From positions 1 to 64,000 of the forward strand of contig WKKS01000003.1 of the NCBI GenBank assembly GCA_009684515.1: a DNA stretch of 64,000 bases, written 5' to 3'. The stretch comes from Geobacter sp. Lineage in GTDB: Bacteria; Desulfobacterota; Desulfuromonadia; Geobacterales; Pseudopelobacteraceae. This document shows positions 27,569-35,947 of the stretch, piece after piece (positions within the stretch are counted from its first letter, which is position 1; every line of letters starts with the position of its first letter). The notes under the pieces were generated by a model. That model was not told the origin of the DNA and searched no databases. It worked only from the letters and a program-made list of their open reading frames with translations. The position numbers and the translations under genes are program-made.

Positions 27569-27641
27569 GTGTTTTTTTAAAGATAAATGTGCTGCGCAAG
27601 TATTCTCCCGCTTCAGCCACTTTGGAAATGCCAGAAATGCT

Positions 27642-27671
27642 TTGACAAAAAGGAATCCATTCCATTAGTAT
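27642..27671 (+). promoter_or_regulatory. promoter of the polyprenyl synthase gene
   Basis: Consensus TTGACA (27642-27647), an 18-base spacer, and TAGTAT (27666-27671). It lies just upstream of the ATG at 27703, which fits a short leader with the AAGGA site. Confidence 0.65.
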
Positions 27672-27702
27672 GACGCGAATTTACATTAAGGATACCATAA
27701 CG

Positions 27703-28671
27703 ATGCAGTCAGCACTTAACATCATAGGCGAAGAATTGATTCTTGTTGAGCAACAGTTCCGCAAAGATCTGGAGTCTGACGTTCCACTGATCCGCAAGGT
27801 TGGAGAATACGTGTTGTCCAGTGGTGGAAAGCGCGTCCGACCTGCTCTTCTCCTGCTGGCTGCACGACTGTGCAACCACAGTGGTGACAAAGCCGTGCCA
27901 TTGGCCAGTGTGGTGGAGTTCATTCACACGGCAACACTGTTGCATGACGATGTTGTGGATAGTGCAACTTTGAGGCGCGGCATTGCTTCTGCCAATACTT
28001 TGTGGGGTAATGAAGCTTCGGTTCTGGTTGGAGATTTCCTGTTCTCCAAGTCATTCTCATTGATGGTGGGAGTTGGCAGTCTTGATATTCTTCGCATATT
28101 TTCGGGGGCGACCACGATAATCGCAGAGGGCGAGGTCATGCAGCTGCTCTGCACTGGCGAGATTGATCTTACCGAAGAGCGTTATATCGGAGTTGTTCGT
28201 TCCAAGACAGCTATACTTATGTCAGCAGCTTGCGAAGCAGGCGCCGTTCTAGGTGCAGTCTCCAGGGAAAAACAGCAGGCGCTTGCGGATTTCGGTATGG
28301 ACCTGGGGATAGCATTCCAGTTGATGGATGATATTCTGGATTACATCGCGACTGAAGAAGAATTCGGCAAAAGCATAGGACACGATCTTGAAGAGGGAAA
28401 AATAACGCTGCCGCTGATTCATACCCTCAGGCATTGCAATGCAAAAGAGAGGGCTGATATAGAAGCGGTTGTTGACAAAGACGAAATGTCGCTGGATGAG
28501 TTCCGGCATGTTTCAGCTCTGGTCAAGCAGTATGGTGGTATCGAGTATACAATTGATACGGCACGTCGCTATATTTCAAGCTGCGTAACCCATCTGAGCA
28601 CGTTTGACGCCGGACCAGTGCGCGAGGCCATGCTCCAGTTGGCCGAATATGTAGTCACTCGCAACAAATAG
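27703..28671 (+). CDS. long-chain trans-polyprenyl diphosphate synthase
   Basis: The enzyme adds isopentenyl diphosphate units to an allylic primer to make the side chain of quinones. GGKRVRPAL, the first aspartate-rich motif in LLHDDVVD and the second in LMDDILDY are intact, with KTAILMSAACEAGA between. 322 residues, matching IspB/octaprenyl synthases rather than short FPP synthases. The start at 27703 follows a consensus promoter and AAGGA; a frame back to 27670 would begin inside the promoter's -10, so it is rejected. A 34-base gap separates it from the TlpA-like gene. Confidence 0.92.
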   Translation: MQSALNIIGEELILVEQQFRKDLESDVPLIRKVGEYVLSSGGKRVRPALLLLAARLCNHSGDKAVPLASVVEFIHTATLLHDDVVDSATLRRGIASANTLWGNEASVLVGDFLFSKSFSLMVGVGSLDILRIFSGATTIIAEGEVMQLLCTGEIDLTEERYIGVVRSKTAILMSAACEAGAVLGAVSREKQQALADFGMDLGIAFQLMDDILDYIATEEEFGKSIGHDLEEGKITLPLIHTLRHCNAKERADIEAVVDKDEMSLDEFRHVSALVKQYGGIEYTIDTARRYISSCVTHLSTFDAGPVREAMLQLAEYVVTRNK

Positions 28672-28705
28672 CCCGCGATCCCTGCTTAACTATACCGGAG
28701 GCACC

Positions 28706-29227
28706 ATGCGTAGAGTTTTTTTTCTCATAGCTGCTTGTATGCTTTTGACAGCAACAGCGTGTTCCAAAACTGATACGGCGAAGAAAATCTCAGTCGCTCA
28801 GGAAAAAAGCGCTGCTCCGGAAATCTCGGTAGTATCCGTTGCAGATGGCACTCCGCTTAAGCTTTCCACCTTAAAGGGCAAAGTTGTTCTGCTCAACTTT
28901 TGGGCTACATGGTGCCCTCCATGCCGCGAAGAAATTCCTTCCATGATGAAGCTTAACAGCGCTATGAATGGCAAGCCATTTCAGATGGTTGCAGTGTCGA
29001 TTGACGAAGGCGGCAAGAAAGACGTTGAATCCTTTTTCAAAGAAAGCGGGTTTAGCCTGCCAGCCTACCTTGATGCCGACGGCACCGCTTCCAAGCTGTA
29101 CGGCATAACCGGTGTGCCGGAATCCTTTGTCATCGACAAACAGGGCGTGGTTGTTAAGAAAGTCATTGGTGGCCTTGCTTGGGATTCACCGGAAGTATTC
29201 TCTTTTCTTGAAGGTCTGACCAAGTAG
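28706..29227 (+). CDS. TlpA-family thiol-disulfide oxidoreductase, lipoprotein
   Basis: A periplasm-facing thioredoxin-like protein of 173 residues. The N-terminus has a lipobox ending LTATAC, so Cys 19 is probably lipidated. The active site is NFWATWCPPCREEIP, the cis-proline region is GVPESFVID, and the TlpA insertion is present. It reduces disulfides, typically apocytochrome c haem-binding cysteines, using electrons from CcdA. The next gene is CcdA, which strongly supports a cytochrome c maturation role, fitting the cytochrome in this window. GGAGG precedes the ATG. Confidence 0.93.
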   Translation: MRRVFFLIAACMLLTATACSKTDTAKKISVAQEKSAAPEISVVSVADGTPLKLSTLKGKVVLLNFWATWCPPCREEIPSMMKLNSAMNGKPFQMVAVSIDEGGKKDVESFFKESGFSLPAYLDADGTASKLYGITGVPESFVIDKQGVVVKKVIGGLAWDSPEVFSFLEGLTK

Positions 29228-29236
29228 GCGATCTGA

Positions 29237-29968
29237 GTGCATAGCCATGATGTAACTTACATAGGCGCTTTTATTGCCGGATTACTTTCCTTCCTCTCAC
29301 CGTGCGTTCTTCCGCTGATCCCCTCTTATATTACCTATATAACCGGACTATCTTTCGCTGATCTGCAGGCTGAGCACCCTTCGCACGTCATAAGACAGAA
29401 GACCATTCTGCATTCAATCTTTTTCATCTGTGGATTTACGGTAGTATTTGTGCTTCTTGGCGCTTCTGCCACTTATATCGGATCATTTCTGAATCATAAT
29501 GCAACTATTATTAGAAAAATCGGCGGAGTGTTGCTGGTGGTGCTTGGCATCCATGTCACCGGGCTCATGCCTTTGAGATTTCTGCTCGGTGAAAAACGTG
29601 TATCAATCAAGCATAAACCGTCAGGTTATGCGGGAAGTTTTCTGGTTGGAATTGCTTTTGCCGCAGGTTGGACGCCATGCATCGGGCCAATTTTGGCTGC
29701 TATTCTGGCTGTGGCTGCCACAGAAGATAGCGTTTATCAGGGAATAATTTTATTGCTGCTTTATTCAATGGGTCTCGGACTGCCTTTTTTTCTATCTTCG
29801 CTGGCATTGCATCAATTCCTGTCGGTATTTAACAGGTTTAAGAAATTTATCAGGATGTTTGAAATTATCACCGGTATTTTTCTGATGCTGATCGGTTTAC
29901 TTATCTACTCAAACTGGTTGTCCCGCCTGTCTGGTTATGCAGGAATCCTGTTCAAGGGATTTGAATGA
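29237..29968 (+). CDS. ccdA: CcdA-type thiol-disulfide transporter
   Basis: A polytopic protein of 243 residues with six hydrophobic helices that moves reducing power from cytoplasmic thioredoxin to the outside. The paired redox cysteines are in LSFLSPCVLPLIPSY and GWTPCIGPILAA, exactly as in CcdA. It starts with GTG at 29237, 9 bases after the stop of the TlpA gene, and its stop overlaps the next gene (ATGA). Together with the preceding lipoprotein it forms the usual extracytoplasmic reducing pair. Confidence 0.93.
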   Translation: MHSHDVTYIGAFIAGLLSFLSPCVLPLIPSYITYITGLSFADLQAEHPSHVIRQKTILHSIFFICGFTVVFVLLGASATYIGSFLNHNATIIRKIGGVLLVVLGIHVTGLMPLRFLLGEKRVSIKHKPSGYAGSFLVGIAFAAGWTPCIGPILAAILAVAATEDSVYQGIILLLLYSMGLGLPFFLSSLALHQFLSVFNRFKKFIRMFEIITGIFLMLIGLLIYSNWLSRLSGYAGILFKGFE

Positions 29969-30396
29969 AGCCCCATCTCTCCCGCCATTCAATACAGTTG
30001 GTAGTTTCGCAGTTGGTAGTCACAGAAGCCTTTTATGCGGGGATTCTTGATTTGCCGGTGCGGCGCTCCCTGACAGCACAGGGGGCCCCGGATCACCTGG
30101 TTATTGACATGGACGGAATTGCAATAATCTTTGTTGAAGAGTCAGATGTGATCAGGTCTCATCCGATGCTAGGCACTCGATTCAGCATGTTTCCGCGAGG
30201 TATTGGTGTGACATTGCATTTTGAGGTTGAAGATATCGAGGAGATCAACGATGCCATCATGGAAGAGGGGTTGGAAATACTGTACCCTCTGGAGATAAAG
30301 CCATACGGAATAAAGGAAATGTGGTGCTTTGATCCCGATGGTTATTTGGTCGTCCTTGACGAGATGGTAACATCAAGAAAAAAAGCCGGGCAATAA
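29965..30396 (+). CDS. VOC (glyoxalase/dioxygenase fold) protein
   Basis: A 143-residue protein with two beta-alpha-beta-beta-beta units of the vicinal-oxygen-chelate fold: VSQLVVTEAFYAGILDLPV and IDMDGIAIIFVEE in the first half, VTLHFEVEDIEEINDAIMEEGLEIL and MWCFDPDGYLVVLDEM in the second. The Glu and His that bind metal are partly recognisable (HFEVED, and the Asp/Glu near the end), but substrate is unknown. It starts inside the ccdA stop codon (ATGA), so it is cotranslated with the redox pair although a functional tie is not evident. Confidence 0.8.
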   Translation: MKPHLSRHSIQLVVSQLVVTEAFYAGILDLPVRRSLTAQGAPDHLVIDMDGIAIIFVEESDVIRSHPMLGTRFSMFPRGIGVTLHFEVEDIEEINDAIMEEGLEILYPLEIKPYGIKEMWCFDPDGYLVVLDEMVTSRKKAGQ

Positions 30397-30402
30397 CCCG
30401 GC
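30385..30402. terminator. bidirectional terminator between VOC gene and small membrane ORF
   Basis: GCCGGG-CAATAA-CCCGGC. On the plus strand the hairpin overlaps the VOC stop codon and is followed by a T-rich stretch. On the minus strand it is followed directly by TTTTTTT, a very good terminator for the leftward aroQ operon, starting 8 bases after the TAA at 30410. Confidence 0.85.
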
Positions 30403-30409
30403 CATAATA

Positions 30410-30559
30410 TTATTCTTTTTCGGTTTCTTTTTTTTCCTCCCGCGACGCGGGAGAGCAGGTGTTGGACATTCAAGTCTGAATCCCCATTTTTGGCAGAATA
30501 TATCTGTTGACTACAAACCAGATAACCAGGATTCCAATCAGCAGTAACATATCGCGCAT
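30410..30559 (-). CDS. candidate selenoprotein: small single-helix membrane protein with in-frame TGA
   Basis: A strong AAGGAGAGG site precedes the ATG at 30559. Twenty-nine codons encode a membrane helix (DMLLLIGILVIWFVVN) then RYILPKMGIQT, and a TGA at 30470-30472. The frame remains open for MSNTCSPASREEKKETEKE and stops at TAA 30410, just before the minus-strand terminator. Reading TGA as selenocysteine gives a 49-residue protein with a UMSNTC motif and a charged tail. A stem-loop that fits a bacterial SECIS follows the TGA (see next entry). If TGA is a stop, the product is a 29-residue peptide. No domain is recognised. It follows the stand-alone DAHP-synthase domain and chorismate mutase, probably in one transcript. 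Confidence 0.55.
30436..30454 (-). other. candidate bacterial SECIS stem-loop
   Basis: On the minus strand, CTCCCGC-GTC-GCGGGAG (30437-30453) with a further T-G pair. The stem begins 16 bases after the TGA and the 3-base loop begins with G, within the published spacing range of bacterial SECIS elements (about 16-37 bases from UGA to loop, G in the first loop bases). It is followed by A-rich, not T-rich sequence, so it is not a terminator. Confidence 0.5.
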
Positions 30560-30583
30560 AAATCCTCTCCTTGTAAACAGCAG

Positions 30584-30793
30584 CTAATCGTCTTTTCTGA
30601 TTCTAACCACCTGACTTACTCCCGGCATAGCTTCAATTTCGTGGTCATTAAGAGTATCCGTGTCCCCTATGACTCCGATAATGGTGCGGTTGGCTCCCGT
30701 AGATTGATGAATATCAAAATCATGATTTATCAGATATTCCTTGATTGAATCAAGAGCCTCTTCTTCAGCATGTTTCTTCATAATTATCAGCAT
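30584..30793 (-). CDS. free-standing DAHP-synthase N-terminal (ferredoxin-like) regulatory domain
   Basis: A 69-residue protein beginning MLIIMKKHAEEEALDSI and containing RTIIGVIGDTD and PGVSQVVRIRK. This is the small ACT-like domain that sits before the catalytic barrel in Thermotoga-type DAHP synthases and binds aromatic amino acids. Here it ends with its own stop after VVRIRKDD and no catalytic barrel follows, so it is a stand-alone unit. AAGGAG lies 10 bases before the ATG. It comes 14 bases after chorismate mutase, suggesting that it confers feedback control on that enzyme or on a DAHP synthase encoded elsewhere; that role is inference. Confidence 0.8.
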   Translation of the reverse strand: MLIIMKKHAEEEALDSIKEYLINHDFDIHQSTGANRTIIGVIGDTDTLNDHEIEAMPGVSQVVRIRKDD

Positions 30794-30807
30794 GTCCAGC
30801 GTTCTCC

Positions 30808-31086
30808 TTAAATATCTTCTTTATGTGACATGATTCTCTCCAGTCGCCGCGATTCATCGACCACGCGCTCAAACATTCTGACAATGGCTTCATCGTCCAG
30901 CGGTCCGGGATTGTCCTCCTTCATGCGGTTGAAGATCCGCTTCTCACGAGCCGGGTCAAATACCGGCAGGTTCAGCTCTTTTTTTGCGTGCCCAATCTCC
31001 AGTGCCAGTCGGGCGCGTTCGTTGAAGATGCGAAGCAGTACATCATCCAACAGATCGATCCGTTTTCGGATTTCGTTTATTTCCAT
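30808..31086 (-). CDS. aroQ: chorismate mutase, AroQ class
   Basis: The enzyme converts chorismate to prephenate for phenylalanine and tyrosine. The 92-residue all-helical AroQ fold is clear: MEINEIRKRIDLLDDVLLRIFNERARLALEIGHAKKE, then PVFDPAREKRIFNRM and a C-terminal helix with RVVDESRRLE. Catalytic Arg and Lys positions (R of KRID, R of NERARLA, K of HAKKE, and R of PAREKRI) are present. It is free-standing, not fused to prephenate dehydratase. GAGG precedes the ATG. First gene of a short leftward operon with the DAHP-synthase-type domain and the candidate selenoprotein. Confidence 0.92.
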   Translation of the reverse strand: MEINEIRKRIDLLDDVLLRIFNERARLALEIGHAKKELNLPVFDPAREKRIFNRMKEDNPGPLDDEAIVRMFERVVDESRRLERIMSHKEDI

Positions 31087-31172
31087 TCAAAGCCTCGTGA
31101 TCTAAAAAATGAATGCACCGACCGAGATAAGTAAGTGGTCGGTCGGTGCACTATGCGAATGTCCACATTGAA

Positions 31173-34100
31173 CTATTTAATTGTCAAATTGTCAATCGTA
31201 AGGCTGCCAAGACTTATTATAAGGCCTGTGATCGAAGTTACGCCGGTGTGGGTAGTGCCGAATCCGGCCGGATATCCTCCTGAAAGTGTTACTGTCGTAC
31301 CATTGTCGGCATTGAGCGTTTCAGCGAAATGTTTGTCGCGTAGCTTGATGACTGTTCCGGTAAGCGAGGCGGCGTTGTAGGCATCCAGGACGGTTTCATA
31401 AGGGGTGGTGCCGTTGTCAAGCCGGACATTGTCCTGGACTTGGACCAGAAATGTCGCAGTGATAGTTTTGCTGGAATTCATAATGAAAGTACAAGCAGTT
31501 GCTGAACCGGTGCAGGTGCCATCTCCTCCCCATCCAATAAAGATGTAGCCCGTGCTTGGCGTGGCGGTGAGCGTAACGGATTCATTCCATTGGTATGGGC
31601 TTGAATAAGAACCAGGTGATGAAGCATGAATGCCAGGAGTGCCAGTGCTGCTGTTGATATTACCGTTTCCGGTGACGGTTGCAGCGATGGAGGGCAGACT
31701 GCCGGCAGCAGTAAAGCTCCAGGAATAAGGCGCGGCCAGAGGGTGGCCGGCTTGATCCAGCAGGCCGGTTGAGATCGTCACTGTGTAGGTGGTTCCAGGC
31801 AGCAGCTGAGCCGAAGCTGACGGTGTAAAGGTCGCTGTGCGCGTTGCCGGATTATAAGTCACGACGCCGGTTATGCCTTTGTCTGCGTTGAAGCTGGTGG
31901 GCAGTGTGCGCTGGTCGATAACTTTGTTGAAGGTCACGCTGAAGGTGCTGCCGGTGGCAGGTATTTCTGTTGCCCCGGATATGGGGTTTGTGCTGGTTAC
32001 GGTTGTTGTGAGAGCATCATTACCGGATGAAAACGGATACACAGACGGATTACCGTCATTGACATCTATATCGCTGGCAAAACCATCACTGTCAGAATCG
32101 TTCAGTGCGGCATAATTGAACCCCGGCATTTCGGCCCCTACCATAACAGATTGGCTCATGTTACTGGTTACAGTGGCATTGCTTCCATCAGTTGCTGAAA
32201 CCTGCGCCATCGTGTACTGGGGCCATTGGCCAATTGTTGCGGCTGGAATGACGATGCTTGATTGCTGTACGTTGGCTGAAGTCACGTAAACCAGATCAGG
32301 CAGACCGTCTCCATTCTGGTCGGTTTGCGCATATGCGCTGAAGGAATACCAGACAGGCACATTGCTTACGATTGGTGCCCACGAAATTCTCATGTCTCCG
32401 TTGGGTTCCCAGTCGTTGTGGAATGTTGCATAGTCTGGTCGTACCAGAGCATTGGCTGGCGGAACGTACAGATAAGAAACGGCGTTCTTGCCGGCTGTAT
32501 TGGTTGCCGTGATGGTATACAAGCCGGCTGTCAGTGTTCCGGGCACCTCCAGAGCATAAGAACCGTTGGCCGGCGTGTAGCGTCCATCGGCGAGCAAATT
32601 ATGACTGTAACCTCCGGGTCCTGTTACTAGAATCTGTGTAAGAGTGCTTAGTGAGCCGGTTGCGTTGACTGAAACCTGAGTAAAGGTTGAACCAGATGAC
32701 TTTATAAGGTTGCGGACTCGCAAGGCGTTTATCACTGGTTTGGCAGGGTCATAGGACTGTATTGACAAAGTTTGCCAATTAGTGTTGAAACGGTTGCGCT
32801 GGGTGGTGACATCGTTACTGTCAATTACTTCCGCACGCCAGCGTGTTGGAGTAAGTTCGTTGATAAGGCTTGAAGGGATGTCAACATAGGTCTGGTTCAG
32901 ACGAGATGTATTAAAAGACAATGCTTTAGTCGGACTGTTTAAAACAACCCGGTAATAGAGTGTACCTGTGTGATTCACATTGGCCCAGCTGAATCGGACG
33001 TTTCCGTTTCCAAGATCTTGTGCTTGCATGGTGGCTGAATCTATAACCGGGTAGGTAACCGGTGTGGTCAATGTGGCATAGGCTGTCTGGATCCCTCCCA
33101 GTGTGGTCTGGTAAGTGAACGTGTAAAGTCCGGCCGGCATAGTGGTTCCGGTTGGAAAGTTTTTGTAGAAATCAGTAATAATATTTGTACCGTCACTGGT
33201 TCTGAGGTTTAGGTCTGTTGATGTTGATGTATTGAAAGTATAAAGCGTTGAACCGTCCGGTTTGGACAGCGTCAAAGAAGTTATTTTGGTCGGATCATTG
33301 ACATTCAGGGTCGCATCAAAAGATGGTGTTGTCCCATCAGTGCGATTATAGACGGCGGCAAAGCTGACCAACATTTTATCGGCATTGTAGTCATTCCATT
33401 TTGGACTGATCAGCTTCCATGCCGACAACGAGCGGTTGGTGGCCATGTCACCGTTTGGTGCGTCACACGCTTCAACCCGTATCTTGTATGTAGTATCGTC
33501 AAAAAGTATCCCCGCCGGCACGTCTGCGAAGGAAGTCATGGCTCGCGTACTGTCATAAACTGGTGTTCCGGAACTGTTGTTGAGATTGATGCGCAGGCGA
33601 TAGTAATAAGTTTGCGTAGCATCGTTAACCGGGGGCCAACTGAACCGGTATGAACCGTCCGATTTGCGCTGGAACTGGATTTTAGTGCTGTCCACCTGAG
33701 GTAGTGTGGCTGCCACGCTGATATGGGTGTCGACCCGGTGGCTGATGTGTCCCTGGTTGTCGTCCAGGGTGAAGGTATAGACACCGGCTGCAAGAGGTGT
33801 AGCCGGTGTTGGAAACCTTTTATATATTGCCAGTTGGCCGTTAATGTATGGTGTGATTTCAGCGTTGTCGAAGGTGTAGGTAAAGTTGTTTGGCCCACTT
33901 ACTGTCAAACTCATGCCGGCCAGGGTGGTGGCATAACTATCGATACCGACATCAAGGGCATCATAGGTGCTCCCGTCGGAATCGAACCGGTGGTGGACAC
34001 CGCCCCAGCTCAGGCTGGCTGCCGGGGTGCCGGGCAATACGTTAAAAGTTTGGCTGCTGGTAGCCGTTCCGCCCGGGTTGGAGACGCTGATTGTTCCGCT

Positions 34101-35864
34101 GGTTGCTCCCGGGGGAACGATGAAGTACAGTTTGCTGGGTTCAACACCTGTCACTACGGCATGTAGACCGTTGATAAGTACCGTGTTTTCGGTCATTAGC
34201 CGACTGAAATTATTACCACTGATGGCAACAAGGCTCCCAACCGTCCCACTTGTGGGGCTAAATGAATCAATACTCAAGGTTCCGTTTGTGCCGCAGCTTA
34301 AAATATCGGCAGTAACCGTAACCGAACCAGAAGAGGGAGATCCAGAAAAAGTCACTATGTAAGAGTTACCCGAACCGGGATCTGTTGAGGTCCAGGTTCC
34401 GGTAATGTTTCCAGCGGTGCCACTGGGTCTGGTCCAGGTCATGCTGCCGCCCGAATCAGTCCAGGTCAGTGTGGTGGCGTCCAGAAGTGTGATGGTCTGC
34501 GTTTCTTGCCCGATATTAGGGCCGTTACAGATGAAGTTGCTGTTTGTCCAGGTCCACGCGAGAGTTGCATTCGGCGTGGTACCACTGTAAATGTAAGTGC
34601 CGCTCGCAGAGAACTGATTAGCTGAAGGCGTTATAAACATCCCGTTTGCTGAAGCCACCTGGCTAAAGCCACCCGACCCCATGGTGACGCCGCTGTTGAT
34701 CAGAACTAAATATTTACCGTTGACAAAACCCACTCCCCCCATCTGATTAGTTGCGTCTGTGCTGATTGTTATTTTGCTGCCGATCAGAGAACCGTTCCTA
34801 CTGATATATCGGCCGTACATATCCCAACAGGTTCCTTCGCCCGCATCACAGACACCATTGCCATTGGCGTCATTGGACATATCCATCCAGACAGCCAGGT
34901 AATTGGTTCCGTCAAATGCAACGCTGGTAACCATCTGCGGGCCGGGTTCATTTGTTATCGTAAAGGCCGGTCCGACCATTGTGCCACTCGGGCTGACCAG
35001 TTGCCCGAATACATCCCACGTCCCAGTTCCTATTCCGCCAGTCTCATCGTTCCAGGCAACAAGGTAATTCGTACCGTCATAGGCGACCGAAGTGGGGTTG
35101 TCGCTGGGGGCTGTACTGGCATTGACCGAGATCTCTGTTCCCGGGATCCCTGTCGGACTTACAAAGCGGCCGCGGATTTCCTGGTCATATTGGTCTTCCC
35201 GCCAGATTACAAAGAAATTGACACCGTCAAAGGCCACATCGCTGGCAGCGCCATAGCCTGTACTGATACGGAATTCGATTCCCAACGTGCCGTCAGGGTT
35301 CACAATGCGCCCGGCAATGTAGCGGTTTGTAGAAGCATCACCATTTGCGGGTACAATGAGTTTGGTGTAGGTTACCAGGTATTTACCGCCGCCGAAGGCC
35401 ATGGTCTTGACCCCGTCAAACCAGATACCGGTGGATGAAATTGCGAATGGAACACCTACGGTTGTACCCGCCTTGCTTATGCGCTGCCCCCATACTTGCC
35501 AGCCGGTGGCCCCATTGGAAGTACCACCATTGTTGTCTTCCCAGATCAAAAGATAGTTGGTGCCGTCAAAGGCGACATTGGTGGCAATTCCTGTGCGGCC
35601 GGTCGAGATGAATGGGCCGAGTTGGACTCCGGAGGCGGAGATTAGCTGGGCTCCGATAGTGGGTGGAGAGGTGTTATGACTTTCAATTCCCACCAAATAG
35701 TTTGTACCGTCAAACGAGGCACTTTGTGACGCACCATTGCTTGCTATTGGAAATATGGTGGCAAATGATGGCGTTGCAGTCAATCCACATAGAACCAATC
35801 CGATGATTACTATTACAGTAGTTTGTACCAGCCAGCCGAAGAGCCCTGATTGCGATCTTTTCAT
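31173..35864 (-). CDS. giant exported multidomain protein (propeller-like repeats, IPT/TIG, Ig-like, C-terminal module)
   Basis: A 1563-residue secreted protein; signal peptide about 1-34 (LTATPSFA). The first 430 residues hold seven repeats of the form VAFDGTNYLVVW, possibly a seven-bladed propeller. Then an IPT/TIG domain (SFSPTSGTVGSLVAISGNNF), several Ig-like repeats with YTFTLDDNQG and YTFTYQTT, a calcium-type DSDSDGFASDIDVNDGNP stretch, a Big_5-like domain (TNPISGATEIPATGSTFSVTF), an InlB-like glycine repeat (GYIFIGWGGDG) and a C-terminal module shared with the multicopper protein. The ATG at 35864 has AGGAGG 6 bases upstream. Function unknown; the design is that of a surface or matrix adhesin. 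Confidence 0.85.
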   Translation of the reverse strand: MKRSQSGLFGWLVQTTVIVIIGLVLCGLTATPSFATIFPIASNGASQSASFDGTNYLVGIESHNTSPPTIGAQLISASGVQLGPFISTGRTGIATNVAFDGTNYLLIWEDNNGGTSNGATGWQVWGQRISKAGTTVGVPFAISSTGIWFDGVKTMAFGGGKYLVTYTKLIVPANGDASTNRYIAGRIVNPDGTLGIEFRISTGYGAASDVAFDGVNFFVIWREDQYDQEIRGRFVSPTGIPGTEISVNASTAPSDNPTSVAYDGTNYLVAWNDETGGIGTGTWDVFGQLVSPSGTMVGPAFTITNEPGPQMVTSVAFDGTNYLAVWMDMSNDANGNGVCDAGEGTCWDMYGRYISRNGSLIGSKITISTDATNQMGGVGFVNGKYLVLINSGVTMGSGGFSQVASANGMFITPSANQFSASGTYIYSGTTPNATLAWTWTNSNFICNGPNIGQETQTITLLDATTLTWTDSGGSMTWTRPSGTAGNITGTWTSTDPGSGNSYIVTFSGSPSSGSVTVTADILSCGTNGTLSIDSFSPTSGTVGSLVAISGNNFSRLMTENTVLINGLHAVVTGVEPSKLYFIVPPGATSGTISVSNPGGTATSSQTFNVLPGTPAASLSWGGVHHRFDSDGSTYDALDVGIDSYATTLAGMSLTVSGPNNFTYTFDNAEITPYINGQLAIYKRFPTPATPLAAGVYTFTLDDNQGHISHRVDTHISVAATLPQVDSTKIQFQRKSDGSYRFSWPPVNDATQTYYYRLRINLNNSSGTPVYDSTRAMTSFADVPAGILFDDTTYKIRVEACDAPNGDMATNRSLSAWKLISPKWNDYNADKMLVSFAAVYNRTDGTTPSFDATLNVNDPTKITSLTLSKPDGSTLYTFNTSTSTDLNLRTSDGTNIITDFYKNFPTGTTMPAGLYTFTYQTTLGGIQTAYATLTTPVTYPVIDSATMQAQDLGNGNVRFSWANVNHTGTLYYRVVLNSPTKALSFNTSRLNQTYVDIPSSLINELTPTRWRAEVIDSNDVTTQRNRFNTNWQTLSIQSYDPAKPVINALRVRNLIKSSGSTFTQVSVNATGSLSTLTQILVTGPGGYSHNLLADGRYTPANGSYALEVPGTLTAGLYTITATNTAGKNAVSYLYVPPANALVRPDYATFHNDWEPNGDMRISWAPIVSNVPVWYSFSAYAQTDQNGDGLPDLVYVTSANVQQSSIVIPAATIGQWPQYTMAQVSATDGSNATVTSNMSQSVMVGAEMPGFNYAALNDSDSDGFASDIDVNDGNPSVYPFSSGNDALTTTVTSTNPISGATEIPATGSTFSVTFNKVIDQRTLPTSFNADKGITGVVTYNPATRTATFTPSASAQLLPGTTYTVTISTGLLDQAGHPLAAPYSWSFTAAGSLPSIAATVTGNGNINSSTGTPGIHASSPGSYSSPYQWNESVTLTATPSTGYIFIGWGGDGTCTGSATACTFIMNSSKTITATFLVQVQDNVRLDNGTTPYETVLDAYNAASLTGTVIKLRDKHFAETLNADNGTTVTLSGGYPAGFGTTHTGVTSITGLIISLGSLTIDNLTIK

Positions 35865-35947
35865 GTGCCGCCTCCTGGAAATTATATTGTTTATTAAACT
35901 GATATGAATAGAACGATGTTTTCTATAATATATGTTTGTTGAAATAA

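Noticed and set aside
30436-30454. Terminator of the leftward aroQ operon
   Set aside because: The stem is followed on the minus strand by A-rich sequence, while a proper T-tailed hairpin exists further on at 30385-30402.
30584-30793. Broken DAHP synthase pseudogene
   Set aside because: The short gene has its own ribosome site and stop, and no remnant of the catalytic barrel is present downstream, so it is better read as a free-standing domain.
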